A DNA stretch of 64,000 nucleotides from Desulfopila sp. IMCC35006 (GCF_005116645.1 NZ_SWCM01000017.1:1-64000); one strand, 5' to 3'; counted from the stretch's first letter, positions 1 to 10,376 are shown. Program-made: numbers and translations. The notes: generated by a model from the sequence alone, not told the origin.

Positions 1-146
1 TTGCGCACTTTGCAAGAGGCGTTTTTCGTGAATGAACTTATACCCGTCAAGCGAGTACTGAAAAGAGTCCCGCAACGCTTCTTGGCGGGATTATCAGCCA
101 GCCGTCAGTCTCTTGCGCACTTTGCAAAAGAAGTCTTTCGTGAAAA
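1..146 (-). repeat. Dispersed palindromic repeat, copy A (two units, cut by window edge)
   Basis: Read on the minus strand, this stretch holds the same modules as the copies near 1.7, 18.9 and 48.7-49.1 kb: a short linker hairpin with arms of the CCCGCC/GCGGGA type (about 71-96), the conserved string ACTCGCTTGACGGGTATAAG, and hairpin units with CTCTTGC-like arms and a 7-nt loop. One unit lies at 107-136 (imperfect arms around a GCACTTT loop). The second runs off the window at base 1. The array begins about 10 nt after the TAG stop of the OB-fold gene on the same strand. The open frame over this stretch is a by-product of the repeat and is not called as a gene. Confidence 0.8.
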
Positions 147-155
147 TTATATCCC

Positions 156-962
156 CTATTTTATAATCGCCGCATCTTCAACAATCGCGGCATATTTATA
201 ACCAGCCCCGAAATCTTTATTTGCAGCGAGAACGCCTTCAATGGTGACGATACTGCCTACCTCCACTGTTTCTGAGCTGGTTACCACCAGATCATGGCTG
301 TTCTGCATGGGATTGCCGGTGCCATCCTGGAGATGGATCCAGTTCTTGCCCATGATCAGCGGGTTGAATTTGACGACTTTGCCATGAACCTGAATTTTTT
401 TGCCGGCAAGTTCTTTGGCATCGGTGAAGATTTTCTCAACGGTATATCCGTTAGCGGCAGCTGCTTTTTCAATGGAGATATCTTCCAGTGGGGCAATTGC
501 ACCAAGGCTGCCACCGGACATTTCCATTGCCGGTGCGATCTTGGTGTCGGTTTTTTCGGCCTTGACGGCGGCCGAGAAAGAATCATTTTCTTTTTCTATT
601 ACCGGCTGTGGTGCTGTTTCGGTCTTCTGGCCTGCGAGTCCTGAACTGAAGACGACGGTATCGAAGGTTCGATCAAGAGTCTTGCTGGTGAAATTTTTCT
701 TCACCATTCCTTTGTAGTATTCGATAGCGGCACCCTTTTCAACAGGTGTGGCGGGAATAGCTACCCATGTTTTTGTAGCCCCACTCTCAACGAGCATATA
801 GGTATACCCCGAGGCATTCATGGTTTCGATGACCGTGCCGGATATTGTCGGGATGTTCAGAGGCGCCGCTGACTTGGGCATCGCCATGAGTTGATTGGCC
901 AGCAACAGTGGCGTGACGGAAAAAAGAACGGCAAAGATAAAAAAAACAAGTTTACGACACAT
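156..962 (-). CDS. Secreted tandem OB-fold protein, NrfJ-like
   Basis: A 268-residue exported protein. Residues 1-27 form a signal peptide (MCRK followed by a hydrophobic core). Residues about 40-110 hold a small beta domain with a YTYMLVE...WVAIP pattern. After a low-complexity linker, a second OB-like domain (about 170-268) carries GKKIQVHGKVVKF and WIHLQDGTG. This arrangement matches delta-proteobacterial proteins annotated as NrfJ or 'DNA-binding', although a signal peptide argues for a periplasmic role rather than nucleic-acid binding. The ATG has a good AAGGAG site 8 nt upstream. It lies 54 bp after the SGNH hydrolase gene on the same strand and may be co-transcribed with it. Its exact function is unknown. 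Confidence 0.75.
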   Translation of the reverse strand: MCRKLVFFIFAVLFSVTPLLLANQLMAMPKSAAPLNIPTISGTVIETMNASGYTYMLVESGATKTWVAIPATPVEKGAAIEYYKGMVKKNFTSKTLDRTFDTVVFSSGLAGQKTETAPQPVIEKENDSFSAAVKAEKTDTKIAPAMEMSGGSLGAIAPLEDISIEKAAAANGYTVEKIFTDAKELAGKKIQVHGKVVKFNPLIMGKNWIHLQDGTGNPMQNSHDLVVTSSETVEVGSIVTIEGVLAANKDFGAGYKYAAIVEDAAIIK

Positions 963-1016
963 CAGTAAAACTCCTTGGTAAAATATTATGGTGATGAAAC
1001 ACAGACAATTGTCAAA

Positions 1017-1538
1017 TTAGTCATTTTCTATGAGAAAGGCAATATGTTCAAGCAAAGCCCGGGCCCATACTTCATAGGCCGATTCGGTGATATTTATCCC
1101 GTCTTCAAGAAAAACCGGGTGGTCTGCGTTGCTGAATCGATGGTGGGTATCAAGGTAGCAGCAACCGGTCTGCATGGCGGATGCTTCAATATGACTATTA
1201 AGGTTGGTGATCGTGGAATCGGACAATTCGGGAAGAACCATAGGAAAGAGGCTGCTGACCAGTACTTCCGCAGTCGGAAAGTCATGACTGAGTTGGACGC
1301 ATATCTTTTTGAGCGTGTCAATGAACTCGTAATTGCCAGTGAGCACGTCATTGGTGCCCACCATAATCATGATCACATCGGCATGTGCAACCTGCTGCTT
1401 GATATCGGGCAGGGAGGCAAGCAGATCGGCGGTCGTCGTCTCGGGTACTCCTAAATTCATCACTTTGTAGGAAGGCATACGTGATTGCCAGTAAAAGTAC
1501 GCTACATGTGAGTCCCCTAAGAGTAATACCTGTGTCAT
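1017..1538 (-). CDS. SGNH/GDSL-type hydrolase with altered block V
   Basis: A 173-residue single-domain SGNH esterase/lipase-fold protein. Block I is LLGDSH (nucleophile Ser near residue 9), a Gly stands in the expected block II region (NLGVPETTT), and block III is VGTND. Block V, normally DGxHxxxxGY with the catalytic His, reads DGINITESAY here, so the His is replaced by Asn. The protein has no signal peptide and is therefore probably cytoplasmic. The ATG lacks a clear Shine-Dalgarno site. A small hairpin followed by a T-rich run lies just upstream on this strand (about 1571-1605) and could end the glgX transcript. Substrate unknown; activity is doubtful because of the His loss. Confidence 0.75.
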   Translation of the reverse strand: MTQVLLLGDSHVAYFYWQSRMPSYKVMNLGVPETTTADLLASLPDIKQQVAHADVIMIMVGTNDVLTGNYEFIDTLKKICVQLSHDFPTAEVLVSSLFPMVLPELSDSTITNLNSHIEASAMQTGCCYLDTHHRFSNADHPVFLEDGINITESAYEVWARALLEHIAFLIEND

Positions 1539-1692
1539 TTGTTTCGTTCAACAGTTTGAAAATGAAAGCGTTTAAAAAGAAAAAAGATTCGACACCGGAA
1601 ATGTCGTAATCTCATATTACCTTAGCACATGACGATTGGGCTGCCAAAGATTTTCTTGAATGATCTCATCCCCACATGGGGGAATATCAGGG

Positions 1693-1811
1693 CCACTCAT
1701 CCTGTCTAAGAGATTTACGGGATTTTTTTTAATACTCGCTTGACGGGTATAAGTTCCTTCACGAAAAACGTCTCTTGTAGAAAACACAAGAGACGTTTTT
1801 CTAAGTCACTA
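1693..1811 (+). repeat. Dispersed palindromic repeat, copy B
   Basis: Starts with a decayed linker hairpin (CCTGTC...ACGGGA, about 1701-1722), followed by the conserved CTCGCTTGACGGGTATAAG string (1735-1753) and a perfect 15-bp stem: 1764-1778 pairs with 1786-1800 around a 7-nt AGAAAAC loop. The unit ends in AAGTCACTAA. Bases 1809-1811 (CTA) are at the same time the TAG stop codon of the glgX gene on the minus strand. The stem could also terminate transcription from glgX. Confidence 0.85.
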
Positions 1812-3917
1812 ATAATCAGACTGCAAAACAACACAACCAAACGGAGGAACACCAATACGGTTTCTGGTTGATTGAGGGGGCGCAGCCTCAAGTGGGCAGG
1901 CGTCGTCTGGAGAAACAGCCGCAGTGTCGATAATTCGATACCAGGCCCGGCCTTTTTTTTGTGGTTCAGGAGCCATGAAATACAAGGTCTGGTCCTTGTT
2001 GCCGTTGAGCATTACAAAAAAGTCGCTCGATTCCTTGTCGCAGTCTGATGCGCGGAGTAGAAATGCCAGCCCCTGGCAGTCGGCTGACCAGTTCTGTGAT
2101 CCGGGGATAAGGTATTGCCAGGCTATTTCGGGGTGTTTGTTACCTTTTGTGTTTGCATTTTGGGCGCCTTCAGGCTGGAAAAAATCTTTTCTGCGGAAGA
2201 GGGCATGTTTTTTTCGAAGGGCGATGCATACCTTGAAAAATCGGTGGAATCCCCTGTTTGTTTCAAGAAGTGACCAGTTCAGCCAGCTGGTCTGGTTGTC
2301 CTGGCACCAGGCGTTGTTATTGCCGTTTTGCGTGCGGCCGAATTCGTCGCCGGCGCAGATCATCGGCACTCCCTGGGAAAAAAGCAGCAGGATTGTGAAA
2401 GTTTTCAGGCGCCGCAGCCGGAGCCGCTGGATACCGGCTGAACATTCGAGGCCCTCGGTGCCGCTGTTCCAGCTGATATTGTGGTTGTCGCCGTCCCGGT
2501 TGTCTTCTCCATTGGCCCGGTTGTGCTTCTGGTTGAAGCTGACCAGGTCATAAAGGGTGAAGCCATCGTGGCTGGTCAGAAAATTAATCGAGCATAAGGG
2601 GCCGCGGCCACTCGACTGATACAGGTCCGAGCTGCCGGCTATGCGGGTCGCCAGTTGTGAAACCGTGTTTTTGCTGCCGATCATGAATGTACGGACGTCG
2701 TCTCGGAAACGACCATTCCATTCCGCCCACCGGGGGTCGGTAGAAAACGACCCAACCTGATACAACCCGGCGGCATCCCATGCCTCGGCGATCATCTTGG
2801 TGTCCCGGAGCACCGGATCTTCCCCGATTGCCTCGATCATTGGGGGGTTAAGCAGGACATTACCCTGCTGGTCCCGGCCGAAAATAGAGGCCAGATCAAA
2901 CCGAAAGCCATCGATATGCATCTCGGTCACCCAGTAGCGCAGGGAATCACGGATGAGATGGCGCACCACCGGGTGATTGCAGTTTATGGTGTTGCCGCAG
3001 CCGGAAAAATTGAGATAGTTGTTGTCTTTGTCGAGAAGATAGTAAATAGGGTTGTCGATTCCCCTGAAGCTGCTGGTGTTGCCTGCGTATCCACCTTCCC
3101 CTGTGTGGTTGTAGACCATGTCAAGGTACACTTCAATCCCGGCCTGGTGCAGAGCCAGAACCATGGTCTTGAATTCGTTAATGGCCTGCTCGGAGTCGTG
3201 GGCGTATCCGGAATTGACGGCAAAAAAAGAGACCGGATTATATCCCCAGAAATTTTTTAATCGCCTGCCGCTGTCGGGATCGTGGAATACGGTATCATTT
3301 TCATCGAATTCGGTTACCGGCATCAGTTCAACGGCGGTGATGCCGAGACTCCGCAGATAGGGGATTTTTTCAATAACCCCAAGATACGTTCCCGGTGCAG
3401 CAACGCCGGAGCTGGCATCGTTTGTGAAACCACGTATATGGAGTTCGTAGATGATGGTTTCCGATAAGGGGGTTCTGAGAGGCCGGTCTTTTTGCCAGTC
3501 AAAATCCTGGGCGACAATTCTGCTGAGTGGTCTTGCCCCATATTGCGCAACTTCCCCCCATTTTCTCGGCTGCAGGGCGCAACTATACGGGTCAATGAGG
3601 ATTTTGTCATAATCATAGACCAGTCCTTTGCCGGACGGATCGGACGGGCCGTCAAGGCGATAGCCGTAGCTGAAATTCTGTTGATGAGTTGTCAGCAGAA
3701 TATGCCACATGTCCCCGGTTCGGTTTTCAATAGGGTCAAGCTCAAATTCATGGCGGATGGGGAGGACGGCATCTTTTATCCAGTGGTCGATAACCAGGGT
3801 GATGCGGGTGGCGTGTCGGCTGAAGATGGCAAAGTTTATCCCTTCCTGCAGTCTGCTGACCCCTCCGGGAAGGGGGTAACCTCTTTTTCTTATATCTATT
3901 CTTTTCTCAGTAGACAT
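1809..3917 (-). CDS. glgX: Glycogen debranching enzyme / isoamylase (GlgX type, GH13)
   Basis: A 702-residue cytoplasmic enzyme that should cleave alpha-1,6 branches in glycogen. An N-terminal CBM48 early-set domain (about 10-110, [18 protein letters not shown]) precedes a GH13 barrel. All four GH13 regions are visible: DMVYNHT (266-272), GFRFDLA with nucleophile D341, MIAEAWD with acid/base E378, and TSHD with H450/D451. The start at 3917 (MSTEKR) is chosen because family similarity begins there; the longer frame to 4040 would run into the promoter of the divergent gene. No strong ribosome site is visible. No other glycogen gene is in the window. The stop TAG overlaps the end of the palindromic repeat. 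Confidence 0.9.
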   Translation of the reverse strand: MSTEKRIDIRKRGYPLPGGVSRLQEGINFAIFSRHATRITLVIDHWIKDAVLPIRHEFELDPIENRTGDMWHILLTTHQQNFSYGYRLDGPSDPSGKGLVYDYDKILIDPYSCALQPRKWGEVAQYGARPLSRIVAQDFDWQKDRPLRTPLSETIIYELHIRGFTNDASSGVAAPGTYLGVIEKIPYLRSLGITAVELMPVTEFDENDTVFHDPDSGRRLKNFWGYNPVSFFAVNSGYAHDSEQAINEFKTMVLALHQAGIEVYLDMVYNHTGEGGYAGNTSSFRGIDNPIYYLLDKDNNYLNFSGCGNTINCNHPVVRHLIRDSLRYWVTEMHIDGFRFDLASIFGRDQQGNVLLNPPMIEAIGEDPVLRDTKMIAEAWDAAGLYQVGSFSTDPRWAEWNGRFRDDVRTFMIGSKNTVSQLATRIAGSSDLYQSSGRGPLCSINFLTSHDGFTLYDLVSFNQKHNRANGEDNRDGDNHNISWNSGTEGLECSAGIQRLRLRRLKTFTILLLFSQGVPMICAGDEFGRTQNGNNNAWCQDNQTSWLNWSLLETNRGFHRFFKVCIALRKKHALFRRKDFFQPEGAQNANTKGNKHPEIAWQYLIPGSQNWSADCQGLAFLLRASDCDKESSDFFVMLNGNKDQTLYFMAPEPQKKGRAWYRIIDTAAVSPDDACPLEAAPPQSTRNRIGVPPFGCVVLQSDY

Positions 3918-4054
3918 GCTGATGATGCTTATTAATGTTATTAGGAGAAACGCTTTCTGCTGAGCGGTAATGTTACTCCAGCCATGATAATAAGGAAATG
4001 ATATATGGCAGAAAGTGATCAAATAGGCAGTTATATACACATATGGAGATAATT

Positions 4055-4996
4055 ATGGGCATGTTTCACAAGGTGAAAATCGGCGATCAGATCATCAGTC
4101 CTATCGACTGGGAGATGACTCCGGATATGTCTTTCGGGACTTTTGAATCCTGGGGCGGGCGTGAAAGAGTACGCAACAATGAGGAGTGCGTCTATTATTT
4201 CTTTGTCGACAATTGGGGCGCTGTGCCGAAGCTCTGTCTGATGGAACGGGCCGTGAAACACGCAAAAATTCTGGCGGAAATAAAGGCACCGCTGGAAATA
4301 GTCAAACAATGCGTTAAAGGGCAGGGGAGCTCGTCGACGTTTGAAAAAAGTTATGCGATCAACGAGCCGATTAAACAGTGGCTGATCGAAAATGTGCTCG
4401 ACGGGGGGGACTCGGGGCTTATCGTGCCGAGGGTCGAAATCGTGCTGATCGAAGACATGGGAACGCCGCTTCCCAAGGCTGCGGAAGCACCTTTTACCGG
4501 GGATGTGGTCCTTTTGCCCTCGGAGCCTGGCCTGATAAACGATGATGAGCTTGCCGGCGTGTTAAAAAAGTGGAATTTTTTCGATTCTGAATGCAATCCA
4601 ACCGGACGATTTGCCAATGCCTTTGTTGCCACCGATGACCCTCAGGTCATTGTCGACCAGCGGACCTCACTGATGTGGCAACGGGACGGTCTTGATATTA
4701 ACTCGATCAGAACCATGCAGAAAAATATCGACGAAATAAATAAAAATAATTTTGGCGGATTTTCCGACTGGCGACTGCCGACCATGGAAGAAGCCATGTC
4801 GCTCATGGAGCCGGAGAAAAATTTCAAGGATATTTACCTGAATCCGTGCTTTTCCAAAGAACAGCCATTTATTTTTGTCGCGGCCCAGCGCAAACCGGGT
4901 GGTTACTGGTTCGTGGATTTTAAACAGGGCCGGGCTTTCTGGTCGTCCGGGACAATTCCCGGAGGATTCGGCAGACTGGTTCGCACTGTTGCCTGA
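4055..4996 (+). CDS. DUF1566 (Lcl C-terminal-like) domain protein
   Basis: A 313-residue protein. The C-terminal half (about 200-313) is a DUF1566 domain: VIVDQRTSLMWQRDG, GGFSDWRLPTMEEAMSLM and a final FWSSG...RLVR block. The N-terminal 190 residues are not recognised; they contain an FFVDNWGAV segment and a proline-rich hinge. No signal peptide or membrane segment is visible, which is unusual because many DUF1566 proteins are exported. The start at 4055 is preferred over ATG 4043 because GGAG lies 6 nt upstream. It is transcribed divergently from glgX and ends before a bidirectional terminator. Function unknown. Confidence 0.7.
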   Translation: MGMFHKVKIGDQIISPIDWEMTPDMSFGTFESWGGRERVRNNEECVYYFFVDNWGAVPKLCLMERAVKHAKILAEIKAPLEIVKQCVKGQGSSSTFEKSYAINEPIKQWLIENVLDGGDSGLIVPRVEIVLIEDMGTPLPKAAEAPFTGDVVLLPSEPGLINDDELAGVLKKWNFFDSECNPTGRFANAFVATDDPQVIVDQRTSLMWQRDGLDINSIRTMQKNIDEINKNNFGGFSDWRLPTMEEAMSLMEPEKNFKDIYLNPCFSKEQPFIFVAAQRKPGGYWFVDFKQGRAFWSSGTIPGGFGRLVRTVA

Positions 4997-5043
4997 CTAT
5001 AAGGTTGTCTGGAAGGGTGGCCAGTAGCTGCAATCACCATCAG

Positions 5044-5077
5044 GGTCCTCTGGAATATTTCTAGAGGGCCTTTTTTT
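5044..5077 (+). terminator. Rho-independent terminator between convergent genes
   Basis: GGTCCTCT pairs with AGAGGGCC (one G-U), closing an 11-nt loop, followed at once by seven T. It lies 48 bp after the DUF1566 stop and 7 bp before the 3' end of the convergent kinase gene. Confidence 0.8.
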
Positions 5078-5084
5078 GTCTGGG

Positions 5085-7262
5085 TTACCTCAGTGAGCGG
5101 GGCGGATAGCGTCGGTCCCTTTTATGCAAGGCCGCATGGATGGTCTGGCTGAGTTTGCTGCTGCTATACGGTTTTCTGACAAGCCCCACGAGGCCAAGGT
5201 CTTTCATCTCCCGGAGGTCTTCTGCCTTGGAAAATCCTGAAGAGAGCACAACCAGAACATCCGGGTTGTACTTTCTCATGGCTTCAAAGCAGTCTCGGCC
5301 GTTCATAACCGGCATTGCCATATCCAGCAGCACCAGATCGAAAGCCGCATTCTCCTGCAGATATACCTGCAACCCTTCCTGGCCATTTCTGGCTACTATG
5401 ACTTCGTATCCCAGTTCTTCAAGTATAGCTTTGGCGGTAAGCCGCATTACCTCTTCGTCGTCGACCACCAGTATGCGTCCACGGCCCTTCTGGAGGATCG
5501 GAGTGGCAATCTGTTGAGCAGACTCTGCATCGGCTAACGGGAAAAAGACCCGGAAGGTGGTGCCCGTGCCTGCTCTACTGTGCACGGTTATGGCCCCGCC
5601 ATGCTGCTGGATAGCCCCGTAGGCAGAGGCCAGGCCGAGTCCGGTTCCCTGTCCCTTTTCCTTTGTCGTGAAAAACGGTTCGAATATTCTGCCCAGGTGT
5701 TCCGGTGCAATTCCGATTCCTGTATCCCGAATTTTTACTTCCAGGTATGTTCCCGGCTGGATGTCAAAAGTCGAGTAATTACAGTAGAGAGTGTCAAGTT
5801 CTGTAATATCGGAAGAGATAAATAATGTTCCGCCGCCTGGCATGGCATGGGATCCATTTATCCCCAAATTGAGAAATACACTCTGGAGTTGTGAGGGGTC
5901 ACCTATTACGGTACTTTTCGCAGCTTTAAGACTGACCTTTATTTTAATTCGTGGATCGATGCTATTTTCCAGGAGGACGATGGCTTCGTGAATGACATCA
6001 TGGACATTGACATGACTGGAGCTCTGCTGGCTGGAACGTGAAAAGGAGAGGAGCTTCCTTGTGAGACCTGCGGCTCGTGCTGCAGCTTCGAGGATCGTCT
6101 GGTGGAATTTTTTTGCCTTGGCATCGTCTGGCAGGTAGAGCCCAAGCATTTCTGCTGCGCCTATAATGCCACCAAGCATATTGTTAAAGTCATGGGCAAT
6201 GCCACTGGCGAGTTGGCCTATAGCCTCCATTTTTTGTGCCTGGTGAAAGCTTTCTTCGAGTCTGCGCTGATCGGATATGTCCCGTGCAAAATTCAGGATG
6301 GCCGGTTTGCCGTTCCAGTCAACCATAACAGAGCTGATCTGAACGGTCAGCTCGCCCTTATCCTTCGTTAACGCGGTAATTGTGTAGGTACTGGGTGTGT
6401 CAGAGGCGCTGTTCACCCTTTTGGTGTAATGTTCTGTGACAACCTCTCTGGATGCCGGATGGATGAGGTCAAGGAGCGGACGGTTCAGCAGTTCTTCTCT
6501 TTGGTACTTAAGGTCCCTGATGGTCTTTTCATTGAAGAACACAAGTCTGTTATCCTGAACAATGAAAATTGCATCATTGGCGTTTTCTACAAGCTGACGA
6601 TATTTACGCTCACTTTCCTGCATCGCTCTGTTGGCTTTCGTTAATTCAATGGTCCGTTCCTGTACACGTTGTTCCAGATGTTTATTTGCTGTCCGCAGAG
6701 CATCAAGCAGGAAAATGTTGTCATATTTAGATGCAATCATTTCGACTGCATGATTCAGAAGCATCAGCATTGGTGCAAGACGCTCCGTCTCGGTGGTGTT
6801 ATCTAAAAACAGAAAGACTCCGCTGGGTATATTCTGGGTCTTAAAAGGAATGAGAGCTGCTGCTGTTGGCTGAAACGTACTGCGGTCAAACGTGCAGCTG
6901 ATATTTTCAGGTTTGGTAATAAGGATTGGTCCGTATTTAAGATCTGTCAGGACGTCCTTGCTGATTTTTATCGGGTAGCCAATGTCTATGGAATCGGAGA
7001 ATGATGCATAGCTTGCTATCTTCTCAATTTCACAACCGATTAAACGGCCACAGCTGCAAAAAGGAATCCCTTTGAGAATCGAAATTTGTTCTAAGCCGTT
7101 GCTGAATATTTCAATTTGGTTCTGCAGGTTTTGTATATTTTCGGATATCAGGCCAAGCAGAAGCGAATCTTCAGCTCTTTCGGCCAATTGCGCGTTTTCC
7201 TCTGTCAATACAGAAAGCTGGTGCTCAAGTGATTGGAGTCGTGATGGAAGATCGTCAGTCAT
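5085..7262 (-). CDS. Hybrid sensor histidine kinase with PAS and C-terminal receiver
   Basis: A 725-residue cytoplasmic kinase. It holds an N-terminal coiled coil, a GAF-like sensor region (about 50-185) with an unusual cluster [11 protein letters not shown] (C69, C71, C77), a second coiled coil, a PAS domain (about 218-335), a dimerisation box GIAHDFNN (H357), and an ATPase domain with N box ([10 protein letters not shown]), [14 protein letters not shown] and GTGLGL. A receiver domain (about 597-715) has DD601-602, phospho-acceptor D647 and K697. The start ATG at 7262 overlaps the hydrolase stop (ATGACTGA), so the two are translationally coupled. The Cys cluster could bind metal or sense redox state; that is inference. 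No partner output protein is adjacent. Confidence 0.9.
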   Translation of the reverse strand: MTDDLPSRLQSLEHQLSVLTEENAQLAERAEDSLLLGLISENIQNLQNQIEIFSNGLEQISILKGIPFCSCGRLIGCEIEKIASYASFSDSIDIGYPIKISKDVLTDLKYGPILITKPENISCTFDRSTFQPTAAALIPFKTQNIPSGVFLFLDNTTETERLAPMLMLLNHAVEMIASKYDNIFLLDALRTANKHLEQRVQERTIELTKANRAMQESERKYRQLVENANDAIFIVQDNRLVFFNEKTIRDLKYQREELLNRPLLDLIHPASREVVTEHYTKRVNSASDTPSTYTITALTKDKGELTVQISSVMVDWNGKPAILNFARDISDQRRLEESFHQAQKMEAIGQLASGIAHDFNNMLGGIIGAAEMLGLYLPDDAKAKKFHQTILEAAARAAGLTRKLLSFSRSSQQSSSHVNVHDVIHEAIVLLENSIDPRIKIKVSLKAAKSTVIGDPSQLQSVFLNLGINGSHAMPGGGTLFISSDITELDTLYCNYSTFDIQPGTYLEVKIRDTGIGIAPEHLGRIFEPFFTTKEKGQGTGLGLASAYGAIQQHGGAITVHSRAGTGTTFRVFFPLADAESAQQIATPILQKGRGRILVVDDEEVMRLTAKAILEELGYEVIVARNGQEGLQVYLQENAAFDLVLLDMAMPVMNGRDCFEAMRKYNPDVLVVLSSGFSKAEDLREMKDLGLVGLVRKPYSSSKLSQTIHAALHKRDRRYPPRSLR

Positions 7263-8088
7263 GATCATGTACCGCAAAAAACATTTTCAGTTCTCTGGCA
7301 ATGAGTTCGGGCTCGTCCTCCTGCATAAAATGGCTGCCGGTGGGGATTATGACGAGTTTTGCGCCAGGGATATTCTGCGCAAGTTTTTCGGCAATGGCAG
7401 CACTGAGATACGGGTCGGCGTCACCCCTCATGACAAGGACAGGGAGCTGCAATTGATGCAGTTTTTTTTCAATTTCCAGTAGCTCGTTGTTGTCGAGGCA
7501 TGCGACGAAATGGAGAAAGGCCTTTCTGCCTTCCTTGGTCTTCAACGGTTCCCAGAAATCATTGAGAAGTTCTTTGGTGAGGTTTTCCTTGTGATACAAG
7601 CCTCTTCTGACAATCATCCGCAATGCGCCCTTGTCCAGTGTGGCCATGGCCAGCTGGCGGATAATAGGAGTGCGCAATGCAATTATCGGCTGTACCGGCC
7701 AAAAATCATAAGCGACGGAATTCATGAGAGTTAAGCTGAAGAGCTTTTCAGGGAAACTGACCGCAAAAATCTGCGCAACTCCTCCCCCGACATCGTGCCC
7801 GACGAGATGTATTTTTTGAATTCCCTTTTTTTCAAGGAAATCGTTTACGAGAGAAGCAAGTCTTTTGATCGAGTAAGGTTCTTCTATGCCCTTACCCGAT
7901 GCACCGCAACCTGGAAGGTCTATGCCGAGGACCTGGTAGTCCCTGTCCAGGAGAGGAACGATCTTTCTCCAGATAAAGGAATAGGTGGAGACTCCATGCA
8001 CGAGCAGCACAGGTTGTCCTTTCCCTTTTGCAAAATAGGCGATCTGCGTATTGCCGATTGAACATGAGGAAGTTGTGAGAGGTTGCAT
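7255..8088 (-). CDS. Alpha/beta hydrolase with Asp nucleophile (epoxide hydrolase/dehalogenase-like)
   Basis: A 277-residue alpha/beta hydrolase. HGVSTYSFIW gives the oxyanion-hole HG motif. The nucleophile elbow is GHDVGGG, with Asp where lipases have Ser, as in haloalkane dehalogenases and epoxide hydrolases. GDADPYL and GSHFMQEDEPE supply the acid region and catalytic His. The lid region (about 130-215) is not specific enough to name a substrate. The frame extends upstream to 8205, but similarity begins at ATG 8088. The stop overlaps the start of the kinase gene by 8 bp, so both are likely on one transcript. This pairing suggests the kinase may regulate or sense the same compound class, but that is only a guess. 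Confidence 0.8.
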   Translation of the reverse strand: MQPLTTSSCSIGNTQIAYFAKGKGQPVLLVHGVSTYSFIWRKIVPLLDRDYQVLGIDLPGCGASGKGIEEPYSIKRLASLVNDFLEKKGIQKIHLVGHDVGGGVAQIFAVSFPEKLFSLTLMNSVAYDFWPVQPIIALRTPIIRQLAMATLDKGALRMIVRRGLYHKENLTKELLNDFWEPLKTKEGRKAFLHFVACLDNNELLEIEKKLHQLQLPVLVMRGDADPYLSAAIAEKLAQNIPGAKLVIIPTGSHFMQEDEPELIARELKMFFAVHDHD

Positions 8089-8504
8089 ACGCGTCAAACC
8101 CTTTGATGCTGAATGCCGAACCAGAGGAGCCTTGTCGTTTTTGTGGGAACACGAAAAGAAGACCTCTACCCAGCAACGCTCTGTTTTGCGTGCATTGAGA
8201 ACCAATTATAGGTTTTGTGTATAAAAGATCTCCGTCGGTTGTTTACCTATATATAAATAGTTTACTCCAGGAAAGATATAAATGACAGCCGAATAGTGTC
8301 ATCTGGTTTTGTCTTAACAGACGGTGGTAATGTGCTGCGGCAATAATAGATTGCGGAACATTCCTTGGTGATTTTGTATGAGCTGATACGTTTGTCCTTT
8401 TTATAGTTAGAGGGGGATTGTATAGTTGTGCCTGATGATTTTTCTTTGTGTTTACATTGGTTGCGAGTGGCTGGGATGTCGCTGAATAATGGTGCTGGAA
8501 AATA
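8089..8504. other. 416-bp divergent intergenic region
   Basis: A-T-rich spacer between the divergent hydrolase and lytic transglycosylase genes. On the minus strand a perfect TATAAT hexamer lies at 8205-8210, but no good -35 box sits at the right distance. No convincing small gene or structured RNA was seen. Confidence 0.4.
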
Positions 8505-10376
8505 ATGAAGAGTTTACTGAAATCCATTCCTCTGGTTTTGCTGTGGCTGCTTTTTTCCGCCTCGTCGGGGTTTGCGGAAAAAGTTGTCCTGCCTCTGACC
8601 CTTGACCATAAACTGCTGACCTCCCTGCTCCTGCATGACAGTTTTACCGGCACCGACCAGAGTGCCGCGATCTTTGGATTGCCTGGTGATTGCACCTACG
8701 TGAGGATTGCCAAACCGCATTTTTCATCGGCCGGGAAACTGTTGCGTCTGGAAATGCAACTTGAAATACGAGTTGGTTTACATCTGGGCGAAAAATGTTT
8801 CATCCCAGTGGAGTGGCAGGGCTACCTGGAGCTCTTGCAGGAGCCGGTCTTTGATGGCCGGACATTTTCCCTCTCTTTTCGAACGGTTAATTCGAGTCTT
8901 TTGACCTTGTCCCGGCAACCGGCAACGGTTGCCGGCTTCCTCTGGAGATTTGCCAAGCCCAGAGTATCTGAATATCTCGACCAGGTGCGCCTTGATCTTG
9001 CACCGCCGATTACCGATCTGCGCTCTTTTCTTGCGCCGCTCTTTCATGCCGAGGCACAGCGATCAACCCAGGCCATGCTCGACAGCCTGCATGGGGGTGG
9101 GGTCGAGGTGAAGCCGGATGGTATCGTGGTGGAACTGCTCACCGAGGTGCAGGAAATCTTCCGGTCAAAAGATCATTTGGTGGTGACGGAGTTGACTGGA
9201 GAAGAGCGCCAGCAGCTCCTCGAGCTCTGGGATACCTGGGATGCCTTTCTGGTCCGACTGCTCACCACCATGGCCACTGAGTCGCTTAATCCGGCAGATC
9301 GGCAGACTCTTATAGATGTGTTGCTTGATACCCGGTATGCTTTTGTCGCAGCACTTGAACAACCCGATATTGGCAAGGATTTCGTCAGGATACAGTTTGT
9401 CCGGGCCTGGCAGCAACTGGCCCCTGTTTTTCGAAGACAGTTGTTTGCCCAGCCTTCGGACAATAGTCTCGGGTATCTGGCTTTTTTTACTGCCGCTGAT
9501 GCCCTGGCCGTTTTTGATCGGATGGGACCAACGCTTGGTATAGAGATCAGCCAGCAGGGCCTGTTGCGTCTGGCCGGTATGCTGGCCGGCAAGGGGACAA
9601 CCTTGCCCTACAGTCCGCATTTGGATAAACAGTTGCGAGAGCTGCTGCAGCTGCCGCCGATTGATGAGGATGTCAAGTCTCAGGATGATCTGCAGGAACT
9701 CGATATCCCCGTGGAGGAACCGGAGGATGACCCCTTCTCGCAAGTCTTCTATTTTTTCATTACACCGGTGTATGGCGCTTCGCTGCCGGCGTATGGCGAT
9801 ATTCTCAGTTGGAAAGTGCCCGAAGAAAATGTGGATGGGTATGTCGCAAGAGTCAGGGATGTTCTTGCCGAGAATACTGCCGCAATCTTATCCCGAAGCG
9901 AAATTTTACATCAGTTTCATGACATGTTCCGGAAACTCATCCCGGCAATGGCCTGGCAGGAAAGCTGTTTTCGTCAGTTTATCGTTAAAAATAATAAACT
10001 CACCTATCTGCTCTCCTCTAATCAGACATCGATTGGGTTGATGCAGATCAACGAACGGGTCTGGCGAGGTCTGTACGATCTCAGCCGCCTGCGCTGGGAT
10101 ATTCGTTACAACGCCCTCGCCGGTTGTGAGATTGCCGATCTGTATCTGCGTAAATATGCCCTGAATCATTCCCGCTGGCAAAAGAATGCTGATATGCAGC
10201 TTCTCGCCCAGGTTGTCTACGCCATGTATAACGGTGGACCTGGGGAGTACCAGAAGTTTCTCGAGCGGGAGCGTAATGGCAAAAAATATTCAAGCGAGCA
10301 ACTTTTTTTTGAAAAACTGCAGTCAGTTGACCAGGAAAAATGGGATCGCGTCAAAGATTGTCTTGTTGGTGGCTGA
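8505..10376 (+). CDS. Lytic murein transglycosylase (SLT domain)
   Basis: A 623-residue exported protein that probably cleaves peptidoglycan glycan strands. Residues 1-24 form a signal peptide (LVLLWLLFSASSGFAE). The long middle part (30-440) is alpha-helical and not assigned. The C-terminal SLT lysozyme-like domain (about 480-600) has catalytic Glu in AMAWQES, then TSIGLMQINERVW and YAMYNGGPGEY, all family signatures. Two Cys residues near the active site could form a disulfide. It stands alone on the plus strand, about 180 bp before the lexA operon. Unlike Slt70, the N-terminal part shows no clear superhelical repeat. Confidence 0.88.
   Translation: MKSLLKSIPLVLLWLLFSASSGFAEKVVLPLTLDHKLLTSLLLHDSFTGTDQSAAIFGLPGDCTYVRIAKPHFSSAGKLLRLEMQLEIRVGLHLGEKCFIPVEWQGYLELLQEPVFDGRTFSLSFRTVNSSLLTLSRQPATVAGFLWRFAKPRVSEYLDQVRLDLAPPITDLRSFLAPLFHAEAQRSTQAMLDSLHGGGVEVKPDGIVVELLTEVQEIFRSKDHLVVTELTGEERQQLLELWDTWDAFLVRLLTTMATESLNPADRQTLIDVLLDTRYAFVAALEQPDIGKDFVRIQFVRAWQQLAPVFRRQLFAQPSDNSLGYLAFFTAADALAVFDRMGPTLGIEISQQGLLRLAGMLAGKGTTLPYSPHLDKQLRELLQLPPIDEDVKSQDDLQELDIPVEEPEDDPFSQVFYFFITPVYGASLPAYGDILSWKVPEENVDGYVARVRDVLAENTAAILSRSEILHQFHDMFRKLIPAMAWQESCFRQFIVKNNKLTYLLSSNQTSIGLMQINERVWRGLYDLSRLRWDIRYNALAGCEIADLYLRKYALNHSRWQKNADMQLLAQVVYAMYNGGPGEYQKFLERERNGKKYSSEQLFFEKLQSVDQEKWDRVKDCLVGG

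Noticed and set aside
1-201. Short plus-strand open frame at the window start and similar frames near 18970-19152 and 48875-49222 sharing an LxPVKRVLKRVP-like peptide
   Set aside because: They are translations of the palindromic repeat; there are no ribosome sites and the shared peptide follows from shared DNA.
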